Part shown: one piece after another, positions 49,612 through 57,952 of the stretch
Position numbering within the stretch: the stretch's first letter is position 1
How the letters are laid out: every line of letters starts with the position of its first letter
NCBI RefSeq assembly: GCF_900129855.1
Contig: NZ_LT670819.1
Coordinates: forward strand, 8,866,001-8,930,000
Source: Streptomyces sp. 3214.6
Lineage (GTDB): Bacteria; Actinomycetota; Actinomycetes; Streptomycetales; Streptomycetaceae
Direction of reading: 5' to 3'
DNA: 64,000 nt
The notes under the pieces: model-generated
What the model was told of the DNA's origin: nothing
The model's database searches: none
What the model saw: only the letters and a program-made list of their open reading frames with translations
Made by a program: the position numbers and the translations under genes

Positions 49612-51426
49612 ATGCCCCGCGACCACATCGACTGGACCCCTCCGCCCGGCACCTCGACCGATCAACCCCGGCAAGTGCGCCGCATCCTCACCCTCTTCAA
49701 GCCCTACCGTGCCCGGCTCGCGGTCGTCGGCGTGCTCGTCGCCGCCTCGTCGCTGGTCACCGTGGCCACACCGTTCCTGCTGAAGGAGACGCTGGACGTC
49801 GCCATCCCGCAGGGGCGCACCGGCCTGCTGAGCCTGCTCGCCCTCGGCATGATCCTCAGCGCCGTCCTCAGTGGCGTGTTCGGCGTCCTGCAGACGCTGA
49901 TCTCGACGACGGTCGGCCAGCGCGTCATGCACGACCTGCGCACGGCCGTCTACGGCCGCCTGCAGCGCATGTCTCTCGCCTTCTTCACGCGCACGCGTAC
50001 CGGCGAGGTGCAGTCCCGCATCGCCAACGACATCGGAGGCATGCAGGCCACCGTCACCTCCACCGCCACCTCTCTGGTCTCCAACTTCACCAGCGTGGTC
50101 GCCACGATCATCGCGATGGTCGCCCTCGACTGGCGGCTGACCGTCGTCTCCCTGCTCCTGCTGCCGGTCTTCGTGTGGATCAGCCGCCGCGTCGGCAACG
50201 AGCGCAAGAAGATCACCACCCAGCGTCAGAAGCAGATGGCCGCGATGGCCGCCACGGTCACCGAGTCGCTGTCGGTCAGCGGCATCCTCCTCGGCCGCAC
50301 CATGGGCCGCTCCGACTCCCTCACCCGGTCCTTCTCCGAGGAGTCCGAGCAGCTCGTCGACCTCGAAGTGCGGTCGAACATGGCCGGCCGCTGGCGGATG
50401 GCCGTCATCGGGATCGTCATGTCCGCCATGCCGGCCGTCATCTACTGGGCCGCGGGCGTGACCCTCCAGCTCGGCGGTCCCGACGTCTCCCTCGGGACGA
50501 TCGTCGCCTTCGTCTCGCTCCAGCAGGGACTGTTCCGCCCTGCCGTCAGCCTCCTGGCGACCGGTGTGCAGATCCAGACCTCCCTCGCGCTCTTCCAGCG
50601 CATCTTCGAGTACCTCGACCTCCCCATCGACATCACCGAGCACGACAACCCGGTCCACCTCGACCAGATCAAGGGCGAGGTGCGCTTCGAGAAGGTCGCC
50701 TTCCGCTACGACAATGACGACGACAAGGCGGTCCGGCCCGTCCTCGACGGCATCGACGTCACCGTCCCCGCCGGCGGCAGCCTCGCCGTGGTCGGCCCGA
50801 CCGGCGCCGGCAAGTCCACGCTGGGCTACCTGGTGCCGCGCCTGTACGACGTGACCGCCGGCCGGGTCACCCTCGACGGCGTCGACGTCCGTGACCTCGA
50901 CTTCGACACCCTGGCCCGCGCGGTCGGCGTCGTCTCGCAGGAGACGTACCTCTTCCATGCCACGGTCGCCGACAACCTGCGCTTCGCCAAGCCGGACGCC
51001 ACCGACGAGGAGCTGCACGCGGCGGCGCGGGCGGCGCAGATCCACGACCACATCGCCGCCCTGCCGGACGGCTACGAGACGGTCGTCGGCGAGCGCGGCC
51101 ACCGGTTCTCCGGCGGTGAGAAGCAGCGGCTGGCCATCGCCCGCACGATCCTGCGCGACCCGCCGGTACTGATCCTCGACGAGGCGACCAGCGCCCTGGA
51201 CACCCGTACGGAACGGGCCGTCCAGGAGGCCATCGACGCGCTCTCGGCGAACCGCACCACCCTCACCATCGCCCACCGGCTGTCCACCATTCGGGGTGCC
51301 GACCAGATCGTGGTCCTCGACTCCGGCCAGGTGGCCGAACGCGGGACGCACGAGGAGCTGTTGGAGCGGAACGGGCGGTATGCGGCCCTCGTGCGACGAG
51401 ACGCCCACCTGGAGCCGACAAGATGA
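49612..51426 (+). CDS. Homodimer-type ABC multidrug exporter
   Basis: This 604-residue half-transporter has a membrane domain at about 30-330 (ILTLFKPYRARLAVVGVLVA and on) and a complete nucleotide-binding domain: Walker A VVGPTGAGKSTLGYLV, Q-loop VVSQETYLF, signature RFSGGEKQRLAIARTIL, Walker B LILDEATSALDTRTE, H-loop LTIAHRLSTIRG. All catalytic residues are present, so it can work as a homodimer. Start ATG 49612 has TAGGAG; the frame is open back to 49564, which would put the ATG inside the operator. Expression is probably controlled by the divergent MarR protein. Substrate unknown. Confidence 0.9.
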   Translation: MPRDHIDWTPPPGTSTDQPRQVRRILTLFKPYRARLAVVGVLVAASSLVTVATPFLLKETLDVAIPQGRTGLLSLLALGMILSAVLSGVFGVLQTLISTTVGQRVMHDLRTAVYGRLQRMSLAFFTRTRTGEVQSRIANDIGGMQATVTSTATSLVSNFTSVVATIIAMVALDWRLTVVSLLLLPVFVWISRRVGNERKKITTQRQKQMAAMAATVTESLSVSGILLGRTMGRSDSLTRSFSEESEQLVDLEVRSNMAGRWRMAVIGIVMSAMPAVIYWAAGVTLQLGGPDVSLGTIVAFVSLQQGLFRPAVSLLATGVQIQTSLALFQRIFEYLDLPIDITEHDNPVHLDQIKGEVRFEKVAFRYDNDDDKAVRPVLDGIDVTVPAGGSLAVVGPTGAGKSTLGYLVPRLYDVTAGRVTLDGVDVRDLDFDTLARAVGVVSQETYLFHATVADNLRFAKPDATDEELHAAARAAQIHDHIAALPDGYETVVGERGHRFSGGEKQRLAIARTILRDPPVLILDEATSALDTRTERAVQEAIDALSANRTTLTIAHRLSTIRGADQIVVLDSGQVAERGTHEELLERNGRYAALVRRDAHLEPTR

Positions 51427-51479
51427 AAGTATGCCAAGTTATGCCGGGTTTGTGACGATATGAGAGTTACCGTGCCCGC

Positions 51480-52337
51480 ATGCGTAAGAACACTCCGCCA
51501 CGGACCACGATTCGACTGACGCGCCGCGGCCGTCTCGTCCTCATCGCGACCGGAGCCGTCGTGGCCGGCACCGCCGTGGCGGTGCCGCTGCTGAGCCTGG
51601 AGCGATCGAAGGATCACGAGCCGAAGCCGAGGGCCCTGGTCATCCCGGAGGGCTGGCGCGCAAGCCAGATCTACGAGGCCGTCGACAAGGCGCTCGCCCT
51701 GCCGCCCGGCACCACCCGGGGGACACTGCCGAAGGCCGGTCTCAAACTGCCGAACGACGCCGAGGGCAACCCGGAGGGCTACCTCTTCCCGGCGACGTAT
51801 CCCTTGGGCAGGAAGGCGACGCCGCAGACGGTGCTGTCGTACATGGTCGACATGGCGAACAAGAAGTTCAACGGGGCGCCCATCGCGGCCGGTGCCCAGC
51901 GCAACGCCATGAACGTCTATCAGGCGGTCACCATCGCCAGCCTCGTCCAGGCAGAGGCCGCCACCAAGGCGGACATGGGCAAGGTGGCCCGGGTCGTGTT
52001 CAACCGCTTGGAGCGCGGGATGCCGTTGCAGATGGACTCCACCATCAACTACGCGCTGAACCGCTTCACGCTCAGGACGACGCAGAACGACACCCGCATC
52101 CAGAGCCCCTACAACTCCTACCAGCGCATGGGCCTGCCGCCGACGCCGATCGACAACCCCGGCGAGGAGGCCATGCGTGCCGCGATCAGCCCCACCCCGG
52201 GCGACTGGCTGTACTTCGTCACGGTCAAGCCGGGCGACACGCGCTTCACGGCGAGCTACGCGGAGCACCAGCGCAACGTCGCCGAGTTCAACCGGAACCA
52301 GAAGGCTCAGAAGAGCACGTCGGCGGCGGCGAAGTGA
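51480..52337 (+). CDS. mltG: Endolytic transglycosylase MltG-like protein
   Basis: This 285-residue membrane-anchored protein has a basic N-terminus and one helix (LVLIATGAVVAGTAVAVPLL, about 19-40), then the YceG domain: YLFPATYPLGRKATPQTVLS, TIASLVQAEAATKADMGKVA with the catalytic Glu in VQAEA (about residue 160), VFNRLERGMPLQMDSTINYA and SPYNSYQRMGLPPTPIDNPG. It cleaves nascent glycan strands outside the membrane. It is shorter than the housekeeping MltG of Streptomyces and lies away from the usual aroE/ruvX context, so it is probably an extra copy. Confidence 0.88.
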   Translation: MRKNTPPRTTIRLTRRGRLVLIATGAVVAGTAVAVPLLSLERSKDHEPKPRALVIPEGWRASQIYEAVDKALALPPGTTRGTLPKAGLKLPNDAEGNPEGYLFPATYPLGRKATPQTVLSYMVDMANKKFNGAPIAAGAQRNAMNVYQAVTIASLVQAEAATKADMGKVARVVFNRLERGMPLQMDSTINYALNRFTLRTTQNDTRIQSPYNSYQRMGLPPTPIDNPGEEAMRAAISPTPGDWLYFVTVKPGDTRFTASYAEHQRNVAEFNRNQKAQKSTSAAAK

Positions 52338-52349
52338 CCTGGCGGGGCG

Positions 52350-53426
52350 TCAGGCGGCGACGCTCTCCCCGGCGAGCAGCCGCCTGATGTCCCGCACGGC
52401 CGCGCGTCCGGCCCGGTTGGCGCCGATGGTGCTGGCCGACGGCCCGTAGCCGACCAGGTGGATCCGCGGATCGGCGACCGCACGCGTGCCCTCGACCCGG
52501 ATCCCACCACCCGGCTCACGCAGCCGCAGCGGCGCGAGGTGCTCGACGGCGGCCCGGAAACCGGTCGCCCACAGGATGACATCGGCGTCCACGCGCCGCC
52601 CGTCGTCCCATGCCACGCCGTCCGGAGTGATCCGGTCGAACATGGGCAGGCGGTCCAGCACCCCGTCGGCCAGTCCCTGCCGGATCGCGTCGGTGAGCGG
52701 CAGCCCCGTCACGGACACCACGCTCTTCGGCGGCAGGCCCTGCCGCACCCGCTCCTCCACGAGCGCGACCGCCGCACGGCCCGCACCCTCGTCGAAGGGT
52801 CCCTCGCGGAACACGGGAGCCCGCCGCGTCACCCACGTGGTGTCGGCCGCGTACGGCGCGATCTCCAGCAGGTGCTGCGTACCGGACGCACCGCCGCCCA
52901 CCACGACCACCCGCAGTCCGGCGAACGCCTCGGGACCCGGGTACTGCGCGGTGTGCAACTGCCGTCCGCGGAAGGTCTCCTGGCCGGGATAGCGTGGCCA
53001 GAACGGCCGGTCCCAGGTACCGGTGGCGTTGATCACCGCCCGCGTGGACCACGTACCGTCGGAGGTCTCGACGAGCAGTCGCCCGGCTGCGCCCTCCCGT
53101 ACGGCCTTCACATCGACCGGCCGCCGTACACGCAGGTCGAAGGTGCGCTCGTAGGCGTCGAAGTACTCGGCGACGACCTCGGAGGACGGCCGGGAGGGAT
53201 CCGCGCCCGTCAGCTCCATGCCGGGCAGCGCATGCATCCCGTGCACCTTGCCGTACGTCAGCGAGGGCCACCGGAACTGCCAGGCACCGCCGGGGGCCGG
53301 GGCGTGATCGAGCACCACGAAGTCGCGCTCCGGCTCGAAACCGGTGCGCCGCAGATGATAGGCACCGGCCAGACCTGCCTGACCGGCGCCTATGACGACC
53401 ACCTCGACCTCACGCAAGTTGTTCAC
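52350..53426 (-). CDS. FAD-dependent NAD(P)-binding monooxygenase-like protein
   Basis: This 358-residue flavoprotein has two dinucleotide-binding motifs: VVVIGAGQAGLAGAYHLRRT for FAD (about residue 9) and RVVVVGGGASGTQHLLEIAP for NADPH (about 173). HGMHALPGMELTG and the C-terminal DVILWATGFRAAVEHLAPLR are typical of the flavin monooxygenase/ArsO-like group. It lies behind the sulfonate importer genes on the same strand with a 69-bp gap, so oxidative cleavage of an imported organosulfur compound is a reasonable guess, not shown by sequence. Confidence 0.75.
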   Translation of the reverse strand: MNNLREVEVVVIGAGQAGLAGAYHLRRTGFEPERDFVVLDHAPAPGGAWQFRWPSLTYGKVHGMHALPGMELTGADPSRPSSEVVAEYFDAYERTFDLRVRRPVDVKAVREGAAGRLLVETSDGTWSTRAVINATGTWDRPFWPRYPGQETFRGRQLHTAQYPGPEAFAGLRVVVVGGGASGTQHLLEIAPYAADTTWVTRRAPVFREGPFDEGAGRAAVALVEERVRQGLPPKSVVSVTGLPLTDAIRQGLADGVLDRLPMFDRITPDGVAWDDGRRVDADVILWATGFRAAVEHLAPLRLREPGGGIRVEGTRAVADPRIHLVGYGPSASTIGANRAGRAAVRDIRRLLAGESVAA

Positions 53427-53495
53427 GTTTCTACCAACAGGGCGGTGGGCGTGGATCTTCCCGGAGCCGCCCTGATGCCGCGTGTGATGGTGTGA

Positions 53496-54521
53496 TTACG
53501 AGGACACGCGCGCGGGAGTGGTGGAGGGCGGCAGGTCGCCGTTGTAGCGCGGGTCCACGAAGGCGGCGAAGTCCACCTTGCGAGGGATGAGCTTCAGCTC
53601 GGTGAACCTGTCGGCGATCTGCTGCTCGGAGGCGATCAGCGGCTTGTCGACGGCGACCGAGATCCGCGTGGAGTTCGTCCGCTTCACCGAGGCCAGCGCC
53701 ACCTCGTACGGCAGCCCGGTGTCCTTCGCCCACACCTTGGCCCACTCCTCCTGGTGGTCGTACACCCACGCCGTGGCACGCCGCAGCCGGTCCAGATAGT
53801 CCTTGATGGCGGCGGCCTTCTTGCCGTCCTTCAGCGCGGAGGGCGCGGCCACCTGGAAGGTGAGCCCGTTGGTGACGCCCTCACCGGTGGTCAGCACCCT
53901 GCCCTTCTTCGCCTGCAACACCTGCGAGGTGTACGGGTCCCACACCGCCCACGCGTCGACCTTGCCGGAGGTGAAGGCGGCGAGCGCGTCGGCCGGCTGG
54001 AGGTACTTGACCTTCACGTCGCTCAGCGCCAGGCCGGCCGCCTCGAGGGAGGCCACCAGTTGGTAGTGCGCGGAGGAGCCCTGGGCCACGGCGATCGACT
54101 TGCCCCTGAGCTGCGCGGGCTCCGTAAGCTTGGAGTCGTTCGGCACCAGCACGGCATCGCCCCTGGAGGTGCCATGGAAGGCGGACACGACCGTGATCTT
54201 CGAGCCGGCGCCGGCCGCGAAGACGGGCGGGGTGTTGCCGACGCCGCCGATGTCGACCGCCTCGGCGTTGACCGCCTCCAGGAGGGGCGGCCCGGAGGTG
54301 AACGTGGACCACTTGATCTTGTAGTCGAGGTTCTTCAGCTCTCCGGCGGCTCGCAGGATGGCTTCGGAACCACCCTTCTGATCTCCGACGTTGAGTGTGA
54401 GAGAGCCCTTGCCGTCAGTGCCGCCGCCGGTGCCTGTGCTGGCGGACGAGTTCCCCCCGCAGGCGGAGAGCAGGAGGGCGAGAGGCAGAAGCAGAGCGGC
54501 GGGGACGAGGCGTCGTCGCAT
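53496..54521 (-). CDS. ssuA: Sulfonate/taurine-type ABC substrate-binding lipoprotein
   Basis: This 341-residue lipoprotein has signal and lipobox LLLPLALLLSACGGNSSAST. The mature part has the SsuA/TauA fold pattern: LNVGDQKGGSEAILRAAGEL, KIKWSTFTSGPPLLEAVNAE, DIGGVGNTPPVFAAGAGSKI, GKSIAVAQGSSAHYQLVASL, VDAWAVWDPYTSQVLQ. It binds an aliphatic sulfonate or sulfate ester outside the membrane and passes it to SsuC. It is the third gene of the operon. Confidence 0.88.
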   Translation of the reverse strand: MRRRLVPAALLLPLALLLSACGGNSSASTGTGGGTDGKGSLTLNVGDQKGGSEAILRAAGELKNLDYKIKWSTFTSGPPLLEAVNAEAVDIGGVGNTPPVFAAGAGSKITVVSAFHGTSRGDAVLVPNDSKLTEPAQLRGKSIAVAQGSSAHYQLVASLEAAGLALSDVKVKYLQPADALAAFTSGKVDAWAVWDPYTSQVLQAKKGRVLTTGEGVTNGLTFQVAAPSALKDGKKAAAIKDYLDRLRRATAWVYDHQEEWAKVWAKDTGLPYEVALASVKRTNSTRISVAVDKPLIASEQQIADRFTELKLIPRKVDFAAFVDPRYNGDLPPSTTPARVSS

Positions 54522-54629
54522 GGGGGTCCATTCCGAGGGGAGTACGAGGGTGGCGGTGCCAGGAGTGAGGGGGCGAGGAGTGAGGAGGCGAGGATGCGAG
54601 GAGCGGGGAGAAGAGGGTGAGTAGGGGTG

Positions 54630-55550
54630 TCAGGCGGCTTCGGCGGCCGTCGGGTCCACGCCGAGGCGGCGCAGCAGGCCGGCGCGCAGTTCCGCGAACC
54701 GGGGATCGGCGATGTCGCGGGGGCGGTCGAGGTCGATCTCCTGCTCGTGCGCGATGATCCCGTCGTCCATGACCAGGACCCGGTCGGCCAGCAGCACCGC
54801 CTCCTCGACGTCGTGCGTGACGAGCAGCACGGCGCAGCCCCGGCGCTGCCACAACTCGCCCACCAGGCGCTGGGCCTTGATGCGGGTGAGCGCGTCGAGC
54901 GCGCCGAACGGCTCGTCGAGCAGCAACAGATCGGGTTCACGCACCAGGGCCCGGGCCAGGGAGGCGCGTTGGGCCTCGCCGCCGGAGAGGGTCTTCGGCC
55001 AGGCGTCGGACCGGTGCCCGAGCCCCACCTCGTCCAGGGCCTTGTCGGCGACGGGGCGCTCGGGCCGGCCCGGCAGCCCGAGGAGCACGTTGCGCCATAC
55101 CTTCTTCCACGGCATGAGCCGCGGCGACTGGAAGGCGACGGCCTTGCGACGTGGCACCAGTACCGTGCCCTCGATGTCGCGGTCGAGTCCGGCGAGAATG
55201 CGCAACAGCGTGGACTTGCCGCAGCCGCTGCGGCCCAGCAGGGCCACGAACTCGCCCGGACGGATGTCGAGTCGGAGGTCGTCGATGACGGCGCGGCCGT
55301 CGAAGTAGCGGGTCAGCCCCTCGACGCGGACCGCCTGCGGTGTACGGGTCACGCGGGCAACCGGCGAGGCATCGGGCCCGGTGCCGGGCGCCGGCGAGAC
55401 CGCGGAGATCGGAGAGGCCTCGGAGGTCTGGGAGGGCTCGGAGGACTCGGAGGGCTCGGAGGTTTGGGAGGCGGAGGTCTGGGACGGTTGGGACGTCTGT
55501 GACGTCGGCCCCGACTGGGGGGTCACCGGCCGGTGAACGTCGGTCGCCAT
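54630..55550 (-). CDS. ssuB: Sulfonate ABC transporter ATPase
   Basis: This 306-residue ATPase has Walker A LLGRSGCGKSTLLRIL, Q-loop AVAFQSPRLMPW, signature TLSGGEAQRASLARALV, Walker B LLLLDEPFGALD and H-loop VLLVTHDVEEA, as in SsuB/TauB. The first 60 residues are an unusual Ser/Thr/Pro/Glu/Gln-rich low-complexity tail before the domain begins at RVEGLTRYFDG. The start overlaps the end of ssuC by 28 bp, so the tail is partly encoded in the overlap. Confidence 0.9.
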   Translation of the reverse strand: MATDVHRPVTPQSGPTSQTSQPSQTSASQTSEPSESSEPSQTSEASPISAVSPAPGTGPDASPVARVTRTPQAVRVEGLTRYFDGRAVIDDLRLDIRPGEFVALLGRSGCGKSTLLRILAGLDRDIEGTVLVPRRKAVAFQSPRLMPWKKVWRNVLLGLPGRPERPVADKALDEVGLGHRSDAWPKTLSGGEAQRASLARALVREPDLLLLDEPFGALDALTRIKAQRLVGELWQRRGCAVLLVTHDVEEAVLLADRVLVMDDGIIAHEQEIDLDRPRDIADPRFAELRAGLLRRLGVDPTAAEAA

Positions 55551-56485
55551 TGCAACAGCAGCCTTTCGAGGGTTCGGACGACGAAGTCGGCGAGGAGGCC
55601 GAGGAAGGCGTAGACGATGAGGCAGACCACGATCACGTCGGTGCGCAGAAAGTCCCGCGCCTGCACCATCAGAAAGCCGATCCCGGAGTCGGCGTTGATC
55701 TGCTCGGCGAAGACCAGCGCGAGCCAGGCGATACCGAGCGAGTAGCGCAGGCCGGTCATCGCGCCCGGCAGCGCGCCGGGAAGGATCACGTGCCTTACCA
55801 GGCCTCGGCGTGACAGTCCGAGCGACTCCCCGGCCTCGATCAACTGCGTGTCCACGCCCCGGATTCCGGCGTAGACGTTGAGGTAGAGCGGGAAGGTCAC
55901 CCCGAGCGTGATGATGGCGATCTTGGGAGCCTCGCCGATGCCGAACCAGATGATGAACAGCGGGATGAGGCCCACGAACGGCACGGTCCGCAGCATCTGC
56001 ACCGGGGCGTCGACGAGGTCCTCGCCGATCCGGAACAGCCCGGACACCAGAGCGAGTCCGGTGCCGACGACGGTGCCCAGGAGCAGTCCGGCTGCCACCC
56101 GCTGGAGTGAGGTGCCCATGGCCGAGGGCAGTGAGCCGTCGGAGACGAGATCACCGGCGACCTGAGCGATGCGGCCGGGTGAGGCGAGGATGTCGGAGGT
56201 CAACACGCCCGTGGTGCTGAGGAGTTGCCACAGCAGGAGGAGCAGGACCGGGCCGGTGGTCCGGCGCAGCCAGCGGGGTACACGGGCGCGGCGGGAGGAG
56301 CGGGGGACGATGGGTTCGAGGTCGAGGTCGAGATCAACCTCGGGGTCCTTCCGTTCTGGTGCAGCAGATGCAGCAGATGCAGCAAACGCGGCAGACGCGG
56401 CAGGTGCGGGAGAGGCGGAAGAGGTGCCGGATATAGAGGAAATATCCGGCTCAGAGGAGTCGGGTGGGGCATGGCTGATGCTCAT
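55523..56485 (-). CDS. ssuC: Sulfonate ABC transporter permease
   Basis: This 320-residue permease starts at ATG 56485 (GGAG five bases upstream). The first 70 residues are Ser/Ala/Asp-rich low-complexity sequence encoded partly by GCA/GCAGAT-type triplet repeats. Then come about six membrane helices and the BPD signature loop EAGESLGLSRRGLVRHVILP followed by GALPGAMTGLRYSLGIAW. The pattern LVFAEQINADSGIGFLMVQA is typical of the SsuC/TauC group. First gene after the leader peptide. Confidence 0.9.
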   Translation of the reverse strand: MSISHAPPDSSEPDISSISGTSSASPAPAASAAFAASAASAAPERKDPEVDLDLDLEPIVPRSSRRARVPRWLRRTTGPVLLLLLWQLLSTTGVLTSDILASPGRIAQVAGDLVSDGSLPSAMGTSLQRVAAGLLLGTVVGTGLALVSGLFRIGEDLVDAPVQMLRTVPFVGLIPLFIIWFGIGEAPKIAIITLGVTFPLYLNVYAGIRGVDTQLIEAGESLGLSRRGLVRHVILPGALPGAMTGLRYSLGIAWLALVFAEQINADSGIGFLMVQARDFLRTDVIVVCLIVYAFLGLLADFVVRTLERLLLQWRPTFTGR

Positions 56486-56664
56486 GGGGGCTCCACGGAG
56501 AGGAACGGCGGCCGGTGGGGGACGGGCGGGCGCACCTCGCCACCGCCGCGTCACGGTCGACTCAGGCGCGACCGGGCGTGCGGACAGGGCGGGCGAAGGG
56601 GGAACGAAGAGGGAAGCGAGGGGGAAGGGTGATGCGAGAGGTCAAATCAGAGGCTGAAAAGGCG

Positions 56665-56748
56665 TCAGCGGCCGCGGCGACACGCGGCAGAGGCCACCCG
56701 CAGCAGGTCGATGTGACCGCGCGTGGTGAGCAGGGCTGAACGCAACAT
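56665..56748 (-). CDS. Leader peptide of the sulfonate operon (HIDL type)
   Basis: This 27-residue peptide is encoded 179 bp upstream of ssuC. Its core TTRGHIDLLRVASAACRRGR matches the conserved leader found in front of sulfur-assimilation genes in many Streptomyces (R-x-H-V/I-D-L-x-R-V/x-x-S/G-A-x-C). A Cys codon lies near its end. Such peptides are thought to sense cysteine or sulfur supply by ribosome stalling, as do cysteine-coding leaders in mycobacteria. No strong ribosome site was seen, so it may be leaderless. The DNA between it and ssuC holds a C-rich, G-poor stretch on the sense strand (about 56587-56633). Confidence 0.8.
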   Translation of the reverse strand: MLRSALLTTRGHIDLLRVASAACRRGR

Positions 56749-56871
56749 GCGGCTGAACGTAGTCAGGTCGCGTGCCCACGGTCAACGGGCATCTCGCGGA
56801 TCGGACCCCTGGTATCACACAGTGGGCGAGCGGTCGGGTGTGGAACGCGGGGTATGGGTCAGGATGGGGGT

Positions 56872-57294
56872 ATGTCAGATGCGTTCACCACCCGAGTTCT
56901 GCACGTCGCCTCCGGTTCGCGGGAGAGGGTTGTCGACCTCACCACGGACTGCGAGACGTTCCTCCGTGACGTGGCAGGCGGCCGCGACGGCCTTCTGAAT
57001 CTCTTCGTGCCGCACGCCACGGCCGGTATCGCGATCATCGAGACGGGCGCCGGCAGCGACGACGACCTGCTGGCCGCGCTGCACACGCTGCTACCCGCCG
57101 ACGACCGCTGGCAGCACCGCCACGGCAGCCCGGGGCACGGTCGTGACCACGTCCTCCCGGCCTTCGTCCCGCCCCACGCGACCTTGCCGGTCGTGGGTGG
57201 CAGGCTCGAACTGGGGACGTGGCAGTCGGTGTGCCTGGTGGATACGAACCGTGACAATCCGGAACGCAAGCTCCGATTGAGCTTCCTCGCCTAG
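56872..57294 (+). CDS. yjbQ: YjbQ family protein (secondary thiamine-phosphate synthase/UPF0047)
   Basis: This small cytosolic protein of 140 residues has the YjbQ metal-site pattern: NLFVPHATAGIAIIETGAGS (His), then WQHRHGSPGHGRDHVLPAFV (His cluster) and WQSVCLVDTNRD. A weak thiamine-phosphate synthase activity is reported for the family; the true role is unclear. Start ATG 56872 gives SDAFTTRVLHVASG as in relatives. It is divergent from the sulfonate operon. Confidence 0.88.
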   Translation: MSDAFTTRVLHVASGSRERVVDLTTDCETFLRDVAGGRDGLLNLFVPHATAGIAIIETGAGSDDDLLAALHTLLPADDRWQHRHGSPGHGRDHVLPAFVPPHATLPVVGGRLELGTWQSVCLVDTNRDNPERKLRLSFLA

Positions 57295-57360
57295 CGGGCC
57301 GCCAGGGTTGCGCGGTCGGCCTCATTCTTCATTGCCGCACCTTGTGTAATCTAAAAATTA

Positions 57361-57384
57361 ACCTTTCGTGCGCGAGCGAAAGGT
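57361..57384. terminator. Hairpin after yjbQ
   Basis: ACCTTTCG (57361-57368) pairs exactly with CGAAAGGT (57377-57384). On the minus strand it is followed by TTAATTTTTAG, so it would terminate transcription from the right; on the plus strand no T-run follows. Confidence 0.35.
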
Positions 57385-57452
57385 GGTGCGAATGTAGGCG
57401 CCGTGCTACGCTTGACGCTAGTTGCAGTTGTGGTTCCCGAAACTTCAAGTGC

Positions 57453-57482
57453 CTCGGCGGCTATATGTCGTCGGGCATTTTT
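57453..57482 (+). promoter_or_regulatory. Hairpin with T-run in the cold-shock gene leader
   Basis: CGGCGGC (57455-57461) and GTCGTCG (57467-57473) form a 7-bp stem with two G-U pairs around TATAT, extended by two more pairs and followed by ATTTTT. It looks like a weak terminator or a temperature-sensitive structure, about 95 bp before the csp start codon. Confidence 0.4.
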
Positions 57483-57575
57483 GTATCTCCGGTGCTTATC
57501 CGGACGGGGTCATTGTGGCAACACACGGGTCCACACGGTGTGGGCCCCTGGGCACTGCCCCGAAGGAGATAAGAC

Positions 57576-57779
57576 ATGGCTACTGGCACCGTCAAGTGGT
57601 TCAACTCGGAAAAGGGCTTCGGCTTCATCGAGCAGGACGGCGGCGGCCCCGACGTCTTCGCTCACTACTCGAACATCGCCGCCCAGGGCTTCCGCGAGCT
57701 CCAGGAAGGCCAGAAGGTGAACTTCGACGTCACGCAGGGTCAGAAGGGCCCGCAGGCGGAGAACATCACTCCCGCCTGA
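57576..57779 (+). CDS. csp: Cold-shock protein, CspA family
   Basis: This 67-residue single-strand nucleic-acid chaperone has RNP1 KGFGFIEQDG and RNP2 VFAHYSNI in the normal order, beginning ATGTVKWFNSEKGFGFI. A very strong AAGGAGATAAGAC ribosome region lies before the ATG, with a long untranslated leader (from about 57400) as is usual for cold-shock genes. A terminator and then a DEAD-box helicase gene follow. Confidence 0.96.
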   Translation: MATGTVKWFNSEKGFGFIEQDGGGPDVFAHYSNIAAQGFRELQEGQKVNFDVTQGQKGPQAENITPA

Positions 57780-57798
57780 CATCGAAGCGCATGAAGTA

Positions 57799-57829
57799 GC
57801 TGGGGTCCGCCCTTGGGGCGGGCCCCAGC
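57799..57829 (+). terminator. Terminator of the cold-shock gene
   Basis: GCTGGGGTCCGCC (57799-57811) pairs with GGCGGGCCCCAGC (57817-57829) with one G-T pair, 20 bases after the stop codon. Confidence 0.75.
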
Positions 57830-57952
57830 TTGCTGCGTTCTGCATTCCAGTCAGAATTGCCTCCGTCTTGCTTTCGGCTCGTTCTTGCAATTCGTCCGGC
57901 TCGTTTCCGCCGGGAATTCCTCGATGCGTGCCCTCGTCGAGGAAGGTTCTCC

